A model generated the notes under the pieces. It did not search any database, had not been told where the DNA came from, and was given only the letters and a program-made list of their open reading frames with translations. From the NCBI GenBank assembly GCA_937910305.1, contig CALEPS010000002.1, positions 1-55,902 on the forward strand: a stretch of 55,902 nt of DNA, in the 5' to 3' direction. Positions 23,009 to 31,985 of this stretch are shown in pieces (the first letter of the stretch is position 1; each line of letters begins with the position of its first letter). A program made the position numbers and the translations under genes. This stretch comes from an uncultured Bacteroidales bacterium (GTDB lineage Bacteria > Bacteroidota > Bacteroidia > Bacteroidales > Paludibacteraceae).

Positions 23009-23408
23009 GAGAAAGGGCGATTTTCTGCTACTTTTCTATTATTGGGTAATAATCGTTCCGTAGTAAATGTGTGTGAGGATTAGTAATAATTGTTCCGCAT
23101 AAATATACGGATTAGGACAGGACCATCACGGGACCATGTCCCGAGAACGGCCTAAGAAAAGTACAATCAGAACAATAGCGGAGTGCCTTAAATCGCTCCG
23201 TGAAAAGTGTTCGTTTATTATGATTCTCGTCTATATATAGTCACAAAAGAGGCAAAATCTATCACCTCTATGGCAACTTTTTTCATTTTTTTTGCATTTT
23301 TGCATTTTGTAGCCCAATGGGCGATTAGTAAGATTTTGTAATAACATAAGCAGACGGACTCTCGCCCGCCTGCTGCCTTTGTACTTGGTAGTTAGTCACT
23401 TGGTCACT
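23009..23408. other. Gene-free stretch with repeats and a terminator-like hairpin
   Basis: I find no gene here. It contains a duplicated AGTAATAATTGTTCCG word (about 23044-23095, second copy diverged), a palindrome CGGGACCATGTCCCG near 23130, a CGGAG-CTCCG hairpin near 23178-23200, and CTTGGTACTT-type repeats at 23381-23408. The hairpin at 23350-23373 (minus strand GCAGGCGG ... CCGTCTGC, then TTATGTTATT) is a plausible terminator of the large surface-protein gene. Confidence 0.6.
23350..23373 (-). terminator. Terminator-like hairpin after large surface-protein gene
   Basis: Eight-bp stem with one G-U pair, 8-base loop and a weak T-rich tail, 36 bases after the stop codon on the minus strand. 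Confidence 0.45.
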
Positions 23409-26400
23409 TTACTTGACTTCTTGCCCAGTAACGGTATATACCTTCTCCCCGCGGAGAATATAGATTTTGTTATCAATAATGACTTTGCGGACTGCATCAG
23501 TGGATTGCTGAGTCGTGTTTTCGATACTCGTCGGGACCTCAGAACACTGGGCATCCAGATGTAGATTCCTGATTTCCCATTTAGCATAGTTTCTCACTAT
23601 GTCGTCTGTGAACTTAAAGCCAAAGACAGTGTGTTCACCCACTTTGTCTTCTGGGACATCAATGGTTACTGTGACATAAGTCCAACTGGTGTTTGACGCA
23701 TAGGGCGAGATGGGAAGTTGATGCCATGTGGACGCATCTACGCTACCTTGATAGTCCGCAGATACCCATAGTGTCATTTCACTCTCGAAATCAACAGCAT
23801 ATCGGTGTACATGACTGAACGAGAGTGTTATGTTTTCTTTGCCCGTCAGATCTCTTTGCGGCGTAAGTAACCAACCTGTCAAAACACCATTCTTAGTACC
23901 AACGGCTCCATACCGGGAATCCCATGTCCATACTTCCGCATTATTGGTAGTAATTTCCCCGAAATCATTGCTTCCCGTAACTAACCATAAATCATGTATA
24001 TCCTGACATCCACCTATGGTTTTTGCAGTAGCGGTATATTGCGCAGTATAATCCGCGTCGGCAGTAGCCGCAACGATTGTAGGCGTCCATCCGCTGAACG
24101 AATATGTGTATTGTTCATCATCCGGACGTATAGGAGTTGAACCTTCATAGGAAGGAGTACTACCTTCTTCTACTTGGCTACTCTGCAATACTTCTCCATC
24201 CCAGTTAAGGAAGCGGATGGTGTAGTAAGTGGGTTGTGGTTTGGCTGTGGCCGTGTAGGTTGCGGTATAATCAGCATCTGCCGTTGCAGCAACGATAGTC
24301 GGAGACCAACCATCGAACAAATAAGTGTACTGCTCATCTTCGGGGCGTATTGGCGTAGTGCCGTCATAAGCAGGCATATCACCTTCTTCCACTTGGCTGC
24401 TTTGTAATACCGTTCCGTCCCAGTTGAGGAAGCGGATGGTGTAATACGTCGGTTGAGGAGTTGTGGATTCGATGCAGGAAGCGTCTAATTGTAGATCTTT
24501 TATCTGCCATCTTGCATTAGAATCTTCTGTATCATAAGAAAATCCGAATACAGTATTCTTTCCTACATAGTTATCAGGGACATCAATAATTACATCTACA
24601 TATTTCCAGTTACCGTAAGATGGGATAGTAAGTTCCTGCCATGTATCATCGTCACTGTTTTTGTAATTCGCACAAACCCAGAGTGACAAATCGTATGACG
24701 GATTAGTTACTTCTGAATACAAATGACTGAACGACAATGTAATAGATGTCATATTGGTTAAATCTTTTGCAGGAGTACGCAAGAAGTCATAACCCGAACC
24801 GGATATATACGCGCCACGATAGATATCGAAAGTCCATTTATAGCTGTCTTTTTCCATTTCTCCCAAGTTACCATAACCACCACTACCTTCACCTGTCTGC
24901 AACCATATAGCATGCAGATCCTCGCACGTCTTGTATATCGCTATATAATCCGCATTGGCTGTCGCAGCGACAATAGTGGGTGACCACCGGCTGAAATAAT
25001 ATCCTTCTTCTCCGTGAACCGGTGTTTCGCCTTTATATTCCGGTGTAGTGCCTATTTTAAGCGATTCCGATTGGAGTACTGTTCCGTCCCAATTGAGGAA
25101 GCGGATAGTGTAATAAGGTATAGCTACAGAATCGTACTGAGCAATGTAGTCTTGATCTGCTATAGCCACATCAATTTCCGGTTCCCAACCTTTAAATGTA
25201 TAAGTATAGTAATCATTTTCCTCACGAGTCGGGGTAACACCTGCGTAAACAGGCATCATGCCTTCCTTCAGTAATCCCCGTTGAAGAATATCTCCATTCC
25301 AATTACGGAATTGGATAGAATAATGCGGAATAACTGTATTATAATATATTGCAGTGTAGTCAGCATCTTTTGTAACAACATTTGGCCACGGAGACCATGC
25401 TCTAAAGCTATAAGTATTCCAATCATCATCTGGACGTGTAGGCATTTCTCCTTTATATTCCGGATAGGAACCTTCTCTTAGTCTCTCTGATTGAAGCACT
25501 GTTCCGTCCCAATTGAGGAACCGAATGGTGTAATAGTGAATAGGCACGGAATCATATTGCGCTATATAGTCGGCGTTGCCATTAACCGCAGCAATAGATG
25601 GAGCCCACTCTTTGAACGTATAGGTATATGTTTCACTTTCTTCTCGCATAGGTGTATCGCCACTATAAGCAGGCATATCACCTTCTTTCACTTGACTACT
25701 CTGTAACTCAGCTCCGTTCCAATTGAGGAAACGTATAGTGTAATAGGCTATCATATCGTACTGCGCAATATAATCAGCATCTGCTGTTGCAGCGACTATC
25801 TCAGGAGACCAACCGCTAAACGAATATGTATATTGACCTTCCTTTGCACGTACTGGTATTGAACCGTTATATATAGGCATTGCTCCCCTTACAACTTGGC
25901 TACTCTGTAATACTTCGCCATTCCAATCGAGGAAACGAATGGTGTAATATGTAACCATTCCACTTATAGTAATATCCCGTTCTGCATAAACTCCGGAACC
26001 ATCAATAGCCGTTGCGCGAACCGTGACAATACCGTTTAATCCTGCAGTATTGGCAACCACCAATCCGTTGCTATTGATCGAAGCTAATTCAGTACCGCTA
26101 ACAATTGTCCAGTTGACCTGTTTGTAGGTAGCCTGCATTGGTGTAAACTCGGCATAGAGATGCAAGGTGGTTTTAGCCGGTGATAGCGTGTATGTGCGCT
26201 CCATAGATAGGATGTTAAGCGATTGAGCTAATGTTGCGCGGATAGAAGATGCAGAGGACTTGATATTACTTTGTCCGGTACGTATCTGCCGTGCCTGAGC
26301 CATTGCCTTATGAGCTGGGGCATTAGCTGCACCGCCATTACTTATCCACTCTTCCGTAAACGCCTCATTGGAATAGGCAATAGCATAATATCCGTCTTCT

Positions 26401-29400
26401 AAAGGACTATTATCTGTATAGGTACACTCGTTCCCTGCTACTATAGCGAGAACTTGCAGACTGGAAGCAGAAGAACCTCTCATGATTTGATATGAATCTA
26501 CTACATCGCCTTCATAAGATGTCCAATAGAGGTTAATAGCCCCATTTAGACCATAGTTAGTCTGCAAATGCGGCGTTTTATGCGGTTTACTCTTAGGACT
26601 TTCGCCTCCGTATATAGAGGTGTACGCAATACAATAAGAATCGCTCTTTACCGAGGGGTCAGAAGCATGGTCTATCCATTGTCCGGCAGAAACAGGAACC
26701 TTGGCTTGTTTTACCCAGTTGTTGGTTTTGCCTTCTTCCTTATAGACAATCACGCTATCTACATATGCAGGCAGGTTCGCCGGAGCATCCCATGTAACCA
26801 TATTCTTTCCCGTTGCAACATCTACCATTACCAAAGAAATAGCAGGTGCATTACCGTTTCCTATAATGATTGTGGTATCACGGAATGTATTTACTTCTCC
26901 GCAAACAGGATTGTTCTGGTAGAACTCAATCCAACCTATCTCAGAATCATTGGCTGAGGTACCGTTAAAACGAACTCGGAAGATACGTGAGTCCTTCTTA
27001 GGCAATACATATCCCGTGCAGTTGTCAGAAGCACGGATAGCCAAGTTCTCCAAATTCAAGTAATTTTCCGGTAAAGTAACATCAACCCAAGAATTATTCA
27101 GTACTCTTTCGGGAAGACTGAAGGTAAGATCTTTTTCTGCATTCTGCACATAGATAACCCGTGACGATGTTTTACCTCCAATGGTAGCAGTAATAGTCTT
27201 TATGCCTTCAGTTGACCAAGAAACAGAGTATGTTCCATCGCTGTTTTGAGATGCCGTACCGCCGTTAAAGTTCCACGATATGCTGCCATTGTTCGTGCCT
27301 GTATAAGCAACTGTAACAGGCTCGTTGATACAAGTATTCGCAGGCATGGAAATTAGTACTTGCGGTTGAACCGTGAAAGTATATGCAGCAGACATAGGAC
27401 TATGCGCGTTCCAAAGGTCAATAGACTGAATTTGGAACTCATAGGTCTGTCCTCCTGTTAGTTTGTTTATCGGGATGAAATAACTGGTGCCATGAGGATA
27501 GTAATAGCCTGGTATGATAGCTGCTTCATCATAAAGACCGTTCATCGGAGAAACAATAAATGCATTATCTGTTCCCACTGCCACACCTTGTTTCTTGACG
27601 CTGATATTGTACCGCATTTGTGACACCGGAGTCTCCTTGTCTTTCGCCGCATCCCAATAGAGATACACTCCGTCACTCTCTTGTATAGCACGCAGATTAG
27701 TAGGTGTTGAAGGAGTCGCATTGGCTATATTACTTTTGAGTATATACTCATTCAAGTCCGGCACACCATCACCATTTAAATCTGCAAATGGATAGGTATC
27801 TATATCACGAATGAATGTATAACTACTTTCATTGATATATTGACAAGAAACCGTACAATCATCATACATATATATTATGAATACTTTTGCTGCTGAAGAG
27901 TTTCCTGTAGATATAAAATCAAGATAACCATTGTTATCAAAATCATATCCCACCTTTAAATATCTGGTTTCTAACTCATTTAACTGAAAATCGCTTGGCA
28001 AATATAGTTCTTTTGTTTGGACACCTGCTTCTGTGTTTAAATGCAAGAGAATAGTATGTTTATTTTTAATAGAATAACTATCTGCTCTACCATCATTATT
28101 GAAATCATACATAGGATCCGGGGCAGATGGAAGTGTATAAGTCTCATTCGAAAACTCTGCATCAAAATCTTCTCTATTGTAAATAATATTACCCTTGCTT
28201 GTCTTAACAACCACATCGGGCAGACCATCCATATTGACATCAGCAAATATGCACTCGCCGATAGTGCCGGTTACTGAAAGATCCGAGTTGTAAGTTTTAG
28301 CCAATTTAATAAATGTTCCGTCTCCTCGTCCTTTGAAGAATCCCTCTTGTATTTTTTGATAACCGGACCAATTGGTTTGGTAACCAATAGCATCCATCAC
28401 TCCATTCATATCCATATCAAAATAAGACAGAGTAAAAAATGGATCTATATTATTAGGACCATTCGGGTTTCTCTCTATGCGTATAGGAAGCACATTCACT
28501 TTTTGTGTAACAAGTGACGATGTACGTCCGTCTGCGGATATTACCTGTAAAGATACCGTCTTATTACCTTGTGTGGTATAAATGATAGTATATGTCTGTC
28601 CGTTTTGCGAAAGGACGACAGCACTATCACCAAAATTCCAGTTGTACGTGCTATTCTCGTCTATCGCACCGGCATACTGCACGGTTATTGTATCTGCTGT
28701 AGTTATATTATAATCAGACACATTGAATCCATAGGGCAGGAGAGTATGATGATACACCACTTCATCGCTCCACTCACCGCCTAACCCGTTCGGGTCAACG
28801 GCTTGTACGGCAATGTAGTAGTCTCCGGCTTTCCAAGTGGACACATTAACCATCTGGCTTAGGTATGCACCTACATTTGCTCCCCATAAACTGCGTTGTG
28901 TTCCGTTCGCATTGGCAGCAGCAAACCACATATCGCAAGCGCCGGGAGTGGAACCTATGCGAATTGAGTATTCCAAATCCAATGAAGAAGTCTGTGCATC
29001 GCTTCCTCTATCCCAGCTGATTTTTAACATTGCCTTCTCCGCATCCACGTTTATACGTGGCGAGGACATCTTTGCCGGAGGTGTATTGATTGCCTGATAT
29101 GGGAAATGTGAAAGGGTATATTCATATTTATTTCTTGTGTTATAATAGAAATCATTTATGCCATTTTGGTCAAAGTCACCGTACACATAAAGATGTTCAC
29201 TTTTGGAGGAGGTTCCTGCTGCAAATGATCTATCCAATGTAACTTTGAACCGATTGTTATATCGAATAAGATAATTCTGATATTCTGTGGAACTTGCAAA
29301 TTCTCGTGCGATGATCTCATAGTTACCATCATTATCCACATCCCTGCAATCTATGAACTCCAATTGCATAACGGGGTCATCAAAGGCATTCTCTATCTTT

Positions 29401-31184
29401 TTGAATGTATTGTTTCCATCGTTGCGGAAGAAAACCAAATAAGCATAACCAGCTTGGGAAGTCCAGTCAAAAGGAAGAAGGATGTCCATATCCCCGTCGT
29501 TGTCGAAATCATAGCACCATACATTGGAGATATTCATGTTTTGCATCAATGTTTTGGTTGTCACGTTTCCATTCCCCTCATAAATCTGCAAAGAGACTGT
29601 CTTGGTGGTTTTGTTGTATATAACATAATCCAATATACCATCTCCATTCAAGTCTTTAGGCGTAACATTTCCGGGGAAGGATCCTTTTATGTAGGTATTG
29701 TCTCCCAAGTTGTAAAGTACGGCTCCTTTAGAAGACGATAATAAATCTACTAAACCATTTCTATCCAAATCTATCGCTGTATCAATAAAATCGAATCCGG
29801 TGGAGTACGGGTCTTCTGGATCGCCGTTTGCAATATACATATGATTCTTCAGACTTATTTCATCCCAAGTAGATGTAATAAAGACCACCTCATCTGATAC
29901 TTTCTCCCATTTCTGATAGATGGCACTGTCAATTGCTGCTGTGTCTGACAAAACATTCAGTTCTGTTTTAAGGTAGGAGCCATCCCATTGGCGAAGTTGA
30001 AAATAATGCTTGTTGTTTTCATAGGAGTAGAAATCTTGCAATCCGTCTAAGTTTGCATCCAATTGGAATATATGGTTGTAATTAGCGTATCGTCCTGGAT
30101 CAGGAACTGAAAAGTCATGTTGTATATATCCGCCATTTCCATCGGACTCATATACAACACCATCTAAATGCAAATCAATAATAGAGTCATTGTTAATGTT
30201 ACAAGCATTCCATTGTTTGGATGTATTTGCTATATCGGAAATGAGTGTGTCTATGGTTGTACCATACAGATTGTCGATAAGAATATTAGTAGTATTATAT
30301 TTTTGGTGAGTTATAATGGCATTCATCTGTCCGACACCTTGTGTATCGTACAGATTCGTTTTGATGGCTGCGCGGGGAATCTTAAATTTAACTAACGTCA
30401 TTGGATTTAGCAATATAACATCATATTGAGGCTGGGAGGTAAAACCAACTTCCTCTACCTCCTCTCCAATAATCAAAGAATCTATATTGGTTGAAAATAA
30501 TGATTCTGAAATATCTGCATTAGGAACATTCCAATAAACTTTATTTAAATTGCTACAACTAGAGAAAACATTGTTCCCCATATTAGAGATATTACCATTA
30601 ATAGTCACAGACAGTAGATTTGTACAATTAGAGAAAGCATTATTTCCAATACTTGTGACACTATTAGGGATAGTAATAGAAGTCAAACCTTTGCAACCAT
30701 AGAAAGCACTACTTCCAATACTTGTAACGCTATTAGGGATAGTAATAGAAGTCAAACCTTTGCAACCACAAAAAACACTACTTTCAATGCTTGTGACACT
30801 ATTGGGAATAGTTACTGATGTCAAACCACTACAACCAGCAAAAGCTTCCCTTCCTATGCTTGTGACGCTATTAGGGATTGTAATAGAAGTCAAACCTGTA
30901 CAACCAGCAAAAGCATCCCTTCCTATGCTTGTGACTCCATTACTTATAACAATTTGCTCTATTTTTCCATACCACGGAGCATCTGTGGTATAGTATTCAT
31001 CACCTTCCAAAGAACTAGAGTGGGTTAGAACTGTGTAATCCGACATTACTCCAGTTCCACTAATGGTGAGTACACCAGCTGTTAAATCCCATGTAAGATT
31101 GTTGCCACAAGTACCGCTTTGGGCGAATAACATACTTGTACTTGCAATCATCGCAAGCAAAAGAGTCAATAGTTTGTGTTTCAT
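23409..31184 (-). CDS. Giant multidomain surface protein (2591 aa)
   Basis: A 2591-residue secreted protein. Order: signal peptide (MKHKLLTLLLAMIASTSMLFA); a BspA-type opening (GTCGNNLTWDLTAGVLTISG) and about six LRR_5 repeats (residues about 75-220); an FG-GAP/VCBS-like region with many DxNxDG motifs (DLNGDGILDY, DFDNDGDMD, DVDNDGNYE; about 330-720); a PKD-like domain; a second FG-GAP region (about 920-1190); PKD and fibronectin-like domains; a BIG_2-like domain near 1650-1740; seven Listeria-Bacteroides repeats (YYTIRFLNWDGTVLQS type) between about 1740 and 2440; two jelly-roll-like domains (PAKDLTNMTSITLSFSHL and its partner); and a C-terminal sorting-like end (IDNKIYILRGEKVYTVTGQE). Probably an adhesin or glycan-binding protein. 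The gene has a long structured leader. Confidence 0.88.
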   Translation of the reverse strand: MKHKLLTLLLAMIASTSMLFAQSGTCGNNLTWDLTAGVLTISGTGVMSDYTVLTHSSSLEGDEYYTTDAPWYGKIEQIVISNGVTSIGRDAFAGCTGLTSITIPNSVTSIGREAFAGCSGLTSVTIPNSVTSIESSVFCGCKGLTSITIPNSVTSIGSSAFYGCKGLTSITIPNSVTSIGNNAFSNCTNLLSVTINGNISNMGNNVFSSCSNLNKVYWNVPNADISESLFSTNIDSLIIGEEVEEVGFTSQPQYDVILLNPMTLVKFKIPRAAIKTNLYDTQGVGQMNAIITHQKYNTTNILIDNLYGTTIDTLISDIANTSKQWNACNINNDSIIDLHLDGVVYESDGNGGYIQHDFSVPDPGRYANYNHIFQLDANLDGLQDFYSYENNKHYFQLRQWDGSYLKTELNVLSDTAAIDSAIYQKWEKVSDEVVFITSTWDEISLKNHMYIANGDPEDPYSTGFDFIDTAIDLDRNGLVDLLSSSKGAVLYNLGDNTYIKGSFPGNVTPKDLNGDGILDYVIYNKTTKTVSLQIYEGNGNVTTKTLMQNMNISNVWCYDFDNDGDMDILLPFDWTSQAGYAYLVFFRNDGNNTFKKIENAFDDPVMQLEFIDCRDVDNDGNYEIIAREFASSTEYQNYLIRYNNRFKVTLDRSFAAGTSSKSEHLYVYGDFDQNGINDFYYNTRNKYEYTLSHFPYQAINTPPAKMSSPRINVDAEKAMLKISWDRGSDAQTSSLDLEYSIRIGSTPGACDMWFAAANANGTQRSLWGANVGAYLSQMVNVSTWKAGDYYIAVQAVDPNGLGGEWSDEVVYHHTLLPYGFNVSDYNITTADTITVQYAGAIDENSTYNWNFGDSAVVLSQNGQTYTIIYTTQGNKTVSLQVISADGRTSSLVTQKVNVLPIRIERNPNGPNNIDPFFTLSYFDMDMNGVMDAIGYQTNWSGYQKIQEGFFKGRGDGTFIKLAKTYNSDLSVTGTIGECIFADVNMDGLPDVVVKTSKGNIIYNREDFDAEFSNETYTLPSAPDPMYDFNNDGRADSYSIKNKHTILLHLNTEAGVQTKELYLPSDFQLNELETRYLKVGYDFDNNGYLDFISTGNSSAAKVFIIYMYDDCTVSCQYINESSYTFIRDIDTYPFADLNGDGVPDLNEYILKSNIANATPSTPTNLRAIQESDGVYLYWDAAKDKETPVSQMRYNISVKKQGVAVGTDNAFIVSPMNGLYDEAAIIPGYYYPHGTSYFIPINKLTGGQTYEFQIQSIDLWNAHSPMSAAYTFTVQPQVLISMPANTCINEPVTVAYTGTNNGSISWNFNGGTASQNSDGTYSVSWSTEGIKTITATIGGKTSSRVIYVQNAEKDLTFSLPERVLNNSWVDVTLPENYLNLENLAIRASDNCTGYVLPKKDSRIFRVRFNGTSANDSEIGWIEFYQNNPVCGEVNTFRDTTIIIGNGNAPAISLVMVDVATGKNMVTWDAPANLPAYVDSVIVYKEEGKTNNWVKQAKVPVSAGQWIDHASDPSVKSDSYCIAYTSIYGGESPKSKPHKTPHLQTNYGLNGAINLYWTSYEGDVVDSYQIMRGSSASSLQVLAIVAGNECTYTDNSPLEDGYYAIAYSNEAFTEEWISNGGAANAPAHKAMAQARQIRTGQSNIKSSASSIRATLAQSLNILSMERTYTLSPAKTTLHLYAEFTPMQATYKQVNWTIVSGTELASINSNGLVVANTAGLNGIVTVRATAIDGSGVYAERDITISGMVTYYTIRFLDWNGEVLQSSQVVRGAMPIYNGSIPVRAKEGQYTYSFSGWSPEIVAATADADYIAQYDMIAYYTIRFLNWNGAELQSSQVKEGDMPAYSGDTPMREESETYTYTFKEWAPSIAAVNGNADYIAQYDSVPIHYYTIRFLNWDGTVLQSERLREGSYPEYKGEMPTRPDDDWNTYSFRAWSPWPNVVTKDADYTAIYYNTVIPHYSIQFRNWNGDILQRGLLKEGMMPVYAGVTPTREENDYYTYTFKGWEPEIDVAIADQDYIAQYDSVAIPYYTIRFLNWDGTVLQSESLKIGTTPEYKGETPVHGEEGYYFSRWSPTIVAATANADYIAIYKTCEDLHAIWLQTGEGSGGYGNLGEMEKDSYKWTFDIYRGAYISGSGYDFLRTPAKDLTNMTSITLSFSHLYSEVTNPSYDLSLWVCANYKNSDDDTWQELTIPSYGNWKYVDVIIDVPDNYVGKNTVFGFSYDTEDSNARWQIKDLQLDASCIESTTPQPTYYTIRFLNWDGTVLQSSQVEEGDMPAYDGTTPIRPEDEQYTYLFDGWSPTIVAATADADYTATYTATAKPQPTYYTIRFLNWDGEVLQSSQVEEGSTPSYEGSTPIRPDDEQYTYSFSGWTPTIVAATADADYTAQYTATAKTIGGCQDIHDLWLVTGSNDFGEITTNNAEVWTWDSRYGAVGTKNGVLTGWLLTPQRDLTGKENITLSFSHVHRYAVDFESEMTLWVSADYQGSVDASTWHQLPISPYASNTSWTYVTVTIDVPEDKVGEHTVFGFKFTDDIVRNYAKWEIRNLHLDAQCSEVPTSIENTTQQSTDAVRKVIIDNKIYILRGEKVYTVTGQEVK
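30630..30935. repeat. 69-bp DNA repeats encoding LRR_5 units
   Basis: Four to five nearly identical 69-base units of the TTGTGACACTATTAGGGATA type encode the N-terminal leucine-rich repeats. High DNA identity between units indicates recent duplication and allows length change by recombination. Confidence 0.8.
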
Positions 31185-31235
31185 AATTGTAATTATTTAA
31201 TTTAATTAATATTGTCCGTGCGCGTATATACATGT

Positions 31236-31266
31236 AAAAAGCGTGAAGTCCGTCTGTTCTTCACGC
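31236..31266 (-). terminator. Intrinsic terminator of the structured leader RNA
   Basis: Minus strand GCGTGAAG, 10-base loop, CTTCACGC, TTTTT: an eight-bp perfect stem followed by a U run, 52 bases before the start codon of the 2591-aa gene. Its 5' arm is also the partner of an alternative helix, see the RNA entry. Confidence 0.8.
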
Positions 31267-31550
31267 TAACTGAGGGCTTCGCAATCCCCGAATAAAGTAG
31301 AAAAACAACCGAAGTCCACGCCCGATATGTACAACCCACCCGCCCATAATACGGGCGAGGACCATAAATTACATATCCACGGGACATTCATTGTTGCTGT
31401 TCGGACTTTATTCTAATGAAATGTTGCGAAGATTTCAGTTAGTCGCAAACAACGTCAATAAACGCCTTTTATGTCATGTAATGTCCCATTTTGAGGTTCT
31501 CCGAGCAGGACTTTCCCGCCCACATTTCCCCAGCGTGAATCATTACGGCT
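31236..31550 (-). ncRNA. Candidate structured RNA or attenuator leader (about 310 nt)
   Basis: Promoter at 31552-31582, terminator at 31236-31266. Between them perfect nested helices can be drawn: 31266-31273 with 31435-31442 (CTAACTGA/TCAGTTAG), 31277-31284 with 31424-31431 (CTTCGCAA/TTGCGAAG), 31290-31298 with 31405-31413 (GAATAAAGT/ACTTTATTC), 31309-31313 with 31400-31404, 31314-31317 with 31382-31385, 31324-31331 with 31370-31377 (GATATGTA/TACATATC) and an apical CGCCC/GGGCG hairpin at 31341-31357. A closing helix 31260-31267 with 31532-31539 (TTCACGCT/AGCGTGAA) excludes the terminator. No open frame of note, and it is not tmRNA, RNase P RNA or SRP RNA by conserved motifs. It may be a free RNA or an attenuator of the surface-protein gene. 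Confidence 0.7.
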
Positions 31551-31551
31551 G

Positions 31552-31582
31552 CAAAATTACAAAAAATAAATGACATACGCAA
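31552..31582 (-). promoter_or_regulatory. Promoter of the structured RNA and 2591-aa gene
   Basis: Minus strand TTG, 20 bases, TAATTTTG. RNA start predicted near 31545, about 360 bases before the coding start. Confidence 0.7.
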
Positions 31583-31620
31583 GAACGTATATCATTTTCT
31601 TCAATTTTTCTTCTCTTCCT

Positions 31621-31890
31621 TTACTCTTCGATGGATGTTAAATCATCCAATTCGTCTTTGGGTTTAGGGAGTGGCAGTTCATCTTGCGGGGTCGTAAAAT
31701 GCACGGCTCTGCTTTCTTGGATGGCACTGATTGTATCAGACGCAGAACCTGCTCAGTATCAGCCACGTCGGTAAGGTATCGTTTGCCATCGGAGGCCTGC
31801 AATTTCAGTTGACTACAATTTGTAGCCAACTCACTTCCTTCCTTCTTGAGCCGGGTTTTAAGAACACTCCAATATTTACGCGCGTTGGGC
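31621..31890 (-). pseudogene. BRO family (Bro-N) gene remnant
   Basis: The minus strand encodes NARKYWSVLKTRLKKEGSEL, then ATNCSQLKLQASDGKRYLTD and VADTEQVLRLIQSVPSKKAE, the conserved second half of a Bro-N domain found in BRO/DinD-like proteins of Bacteroidetes. There is no start codon: upstream the frame runs into CGAGACAAGAC tandem repeats at the end of ispG. After KKAEP the frame is lost, and a different frame reads a plausible C-terminus (LPLPKPKDELDDLTSIEE, stop 31621-31623). So both the N-terminus and the middle are deleted. It is a remnant of a regulatory or mobile-element gene, not a functional protein. Confidence 0.7.
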
Positions 31891-31897
31891 GTGTTTT

Positions 31898-31985
31898 TCT
31901 TGTCTCGGTCTTGTCTCGGTCTTGTCTCGGTTGTGAGTCGGTCATCGGTCGGTCATCGGTCGGTGGAGAGAGATGTGCCTCGGTC
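31898..31985. repeat. TCTCGGTCTTG and TCGGTCATCGG tandem repeats
   Basis: Three 11-base units GTCTCGGTCTT followed by TCGGTCATCGGTCGG units. They encode the last residues of IspG (SDRGTSLSTDR) and separate it from the Bro-N remnant. Confidence 0.8.

Noticed and set aside
31236..31550. RNase P RNA, tmRNA, SRP RNA or 6S RNA
   Set aside because: A GAAAGTCC word and an ACAGA word recall RNase P, but the other conserved blocks are missing. There is no tRNA-like end or tag frame for tmRNA and no GGAA loop for SRP RNA. 6S RNA would be shorter with one central bubble.
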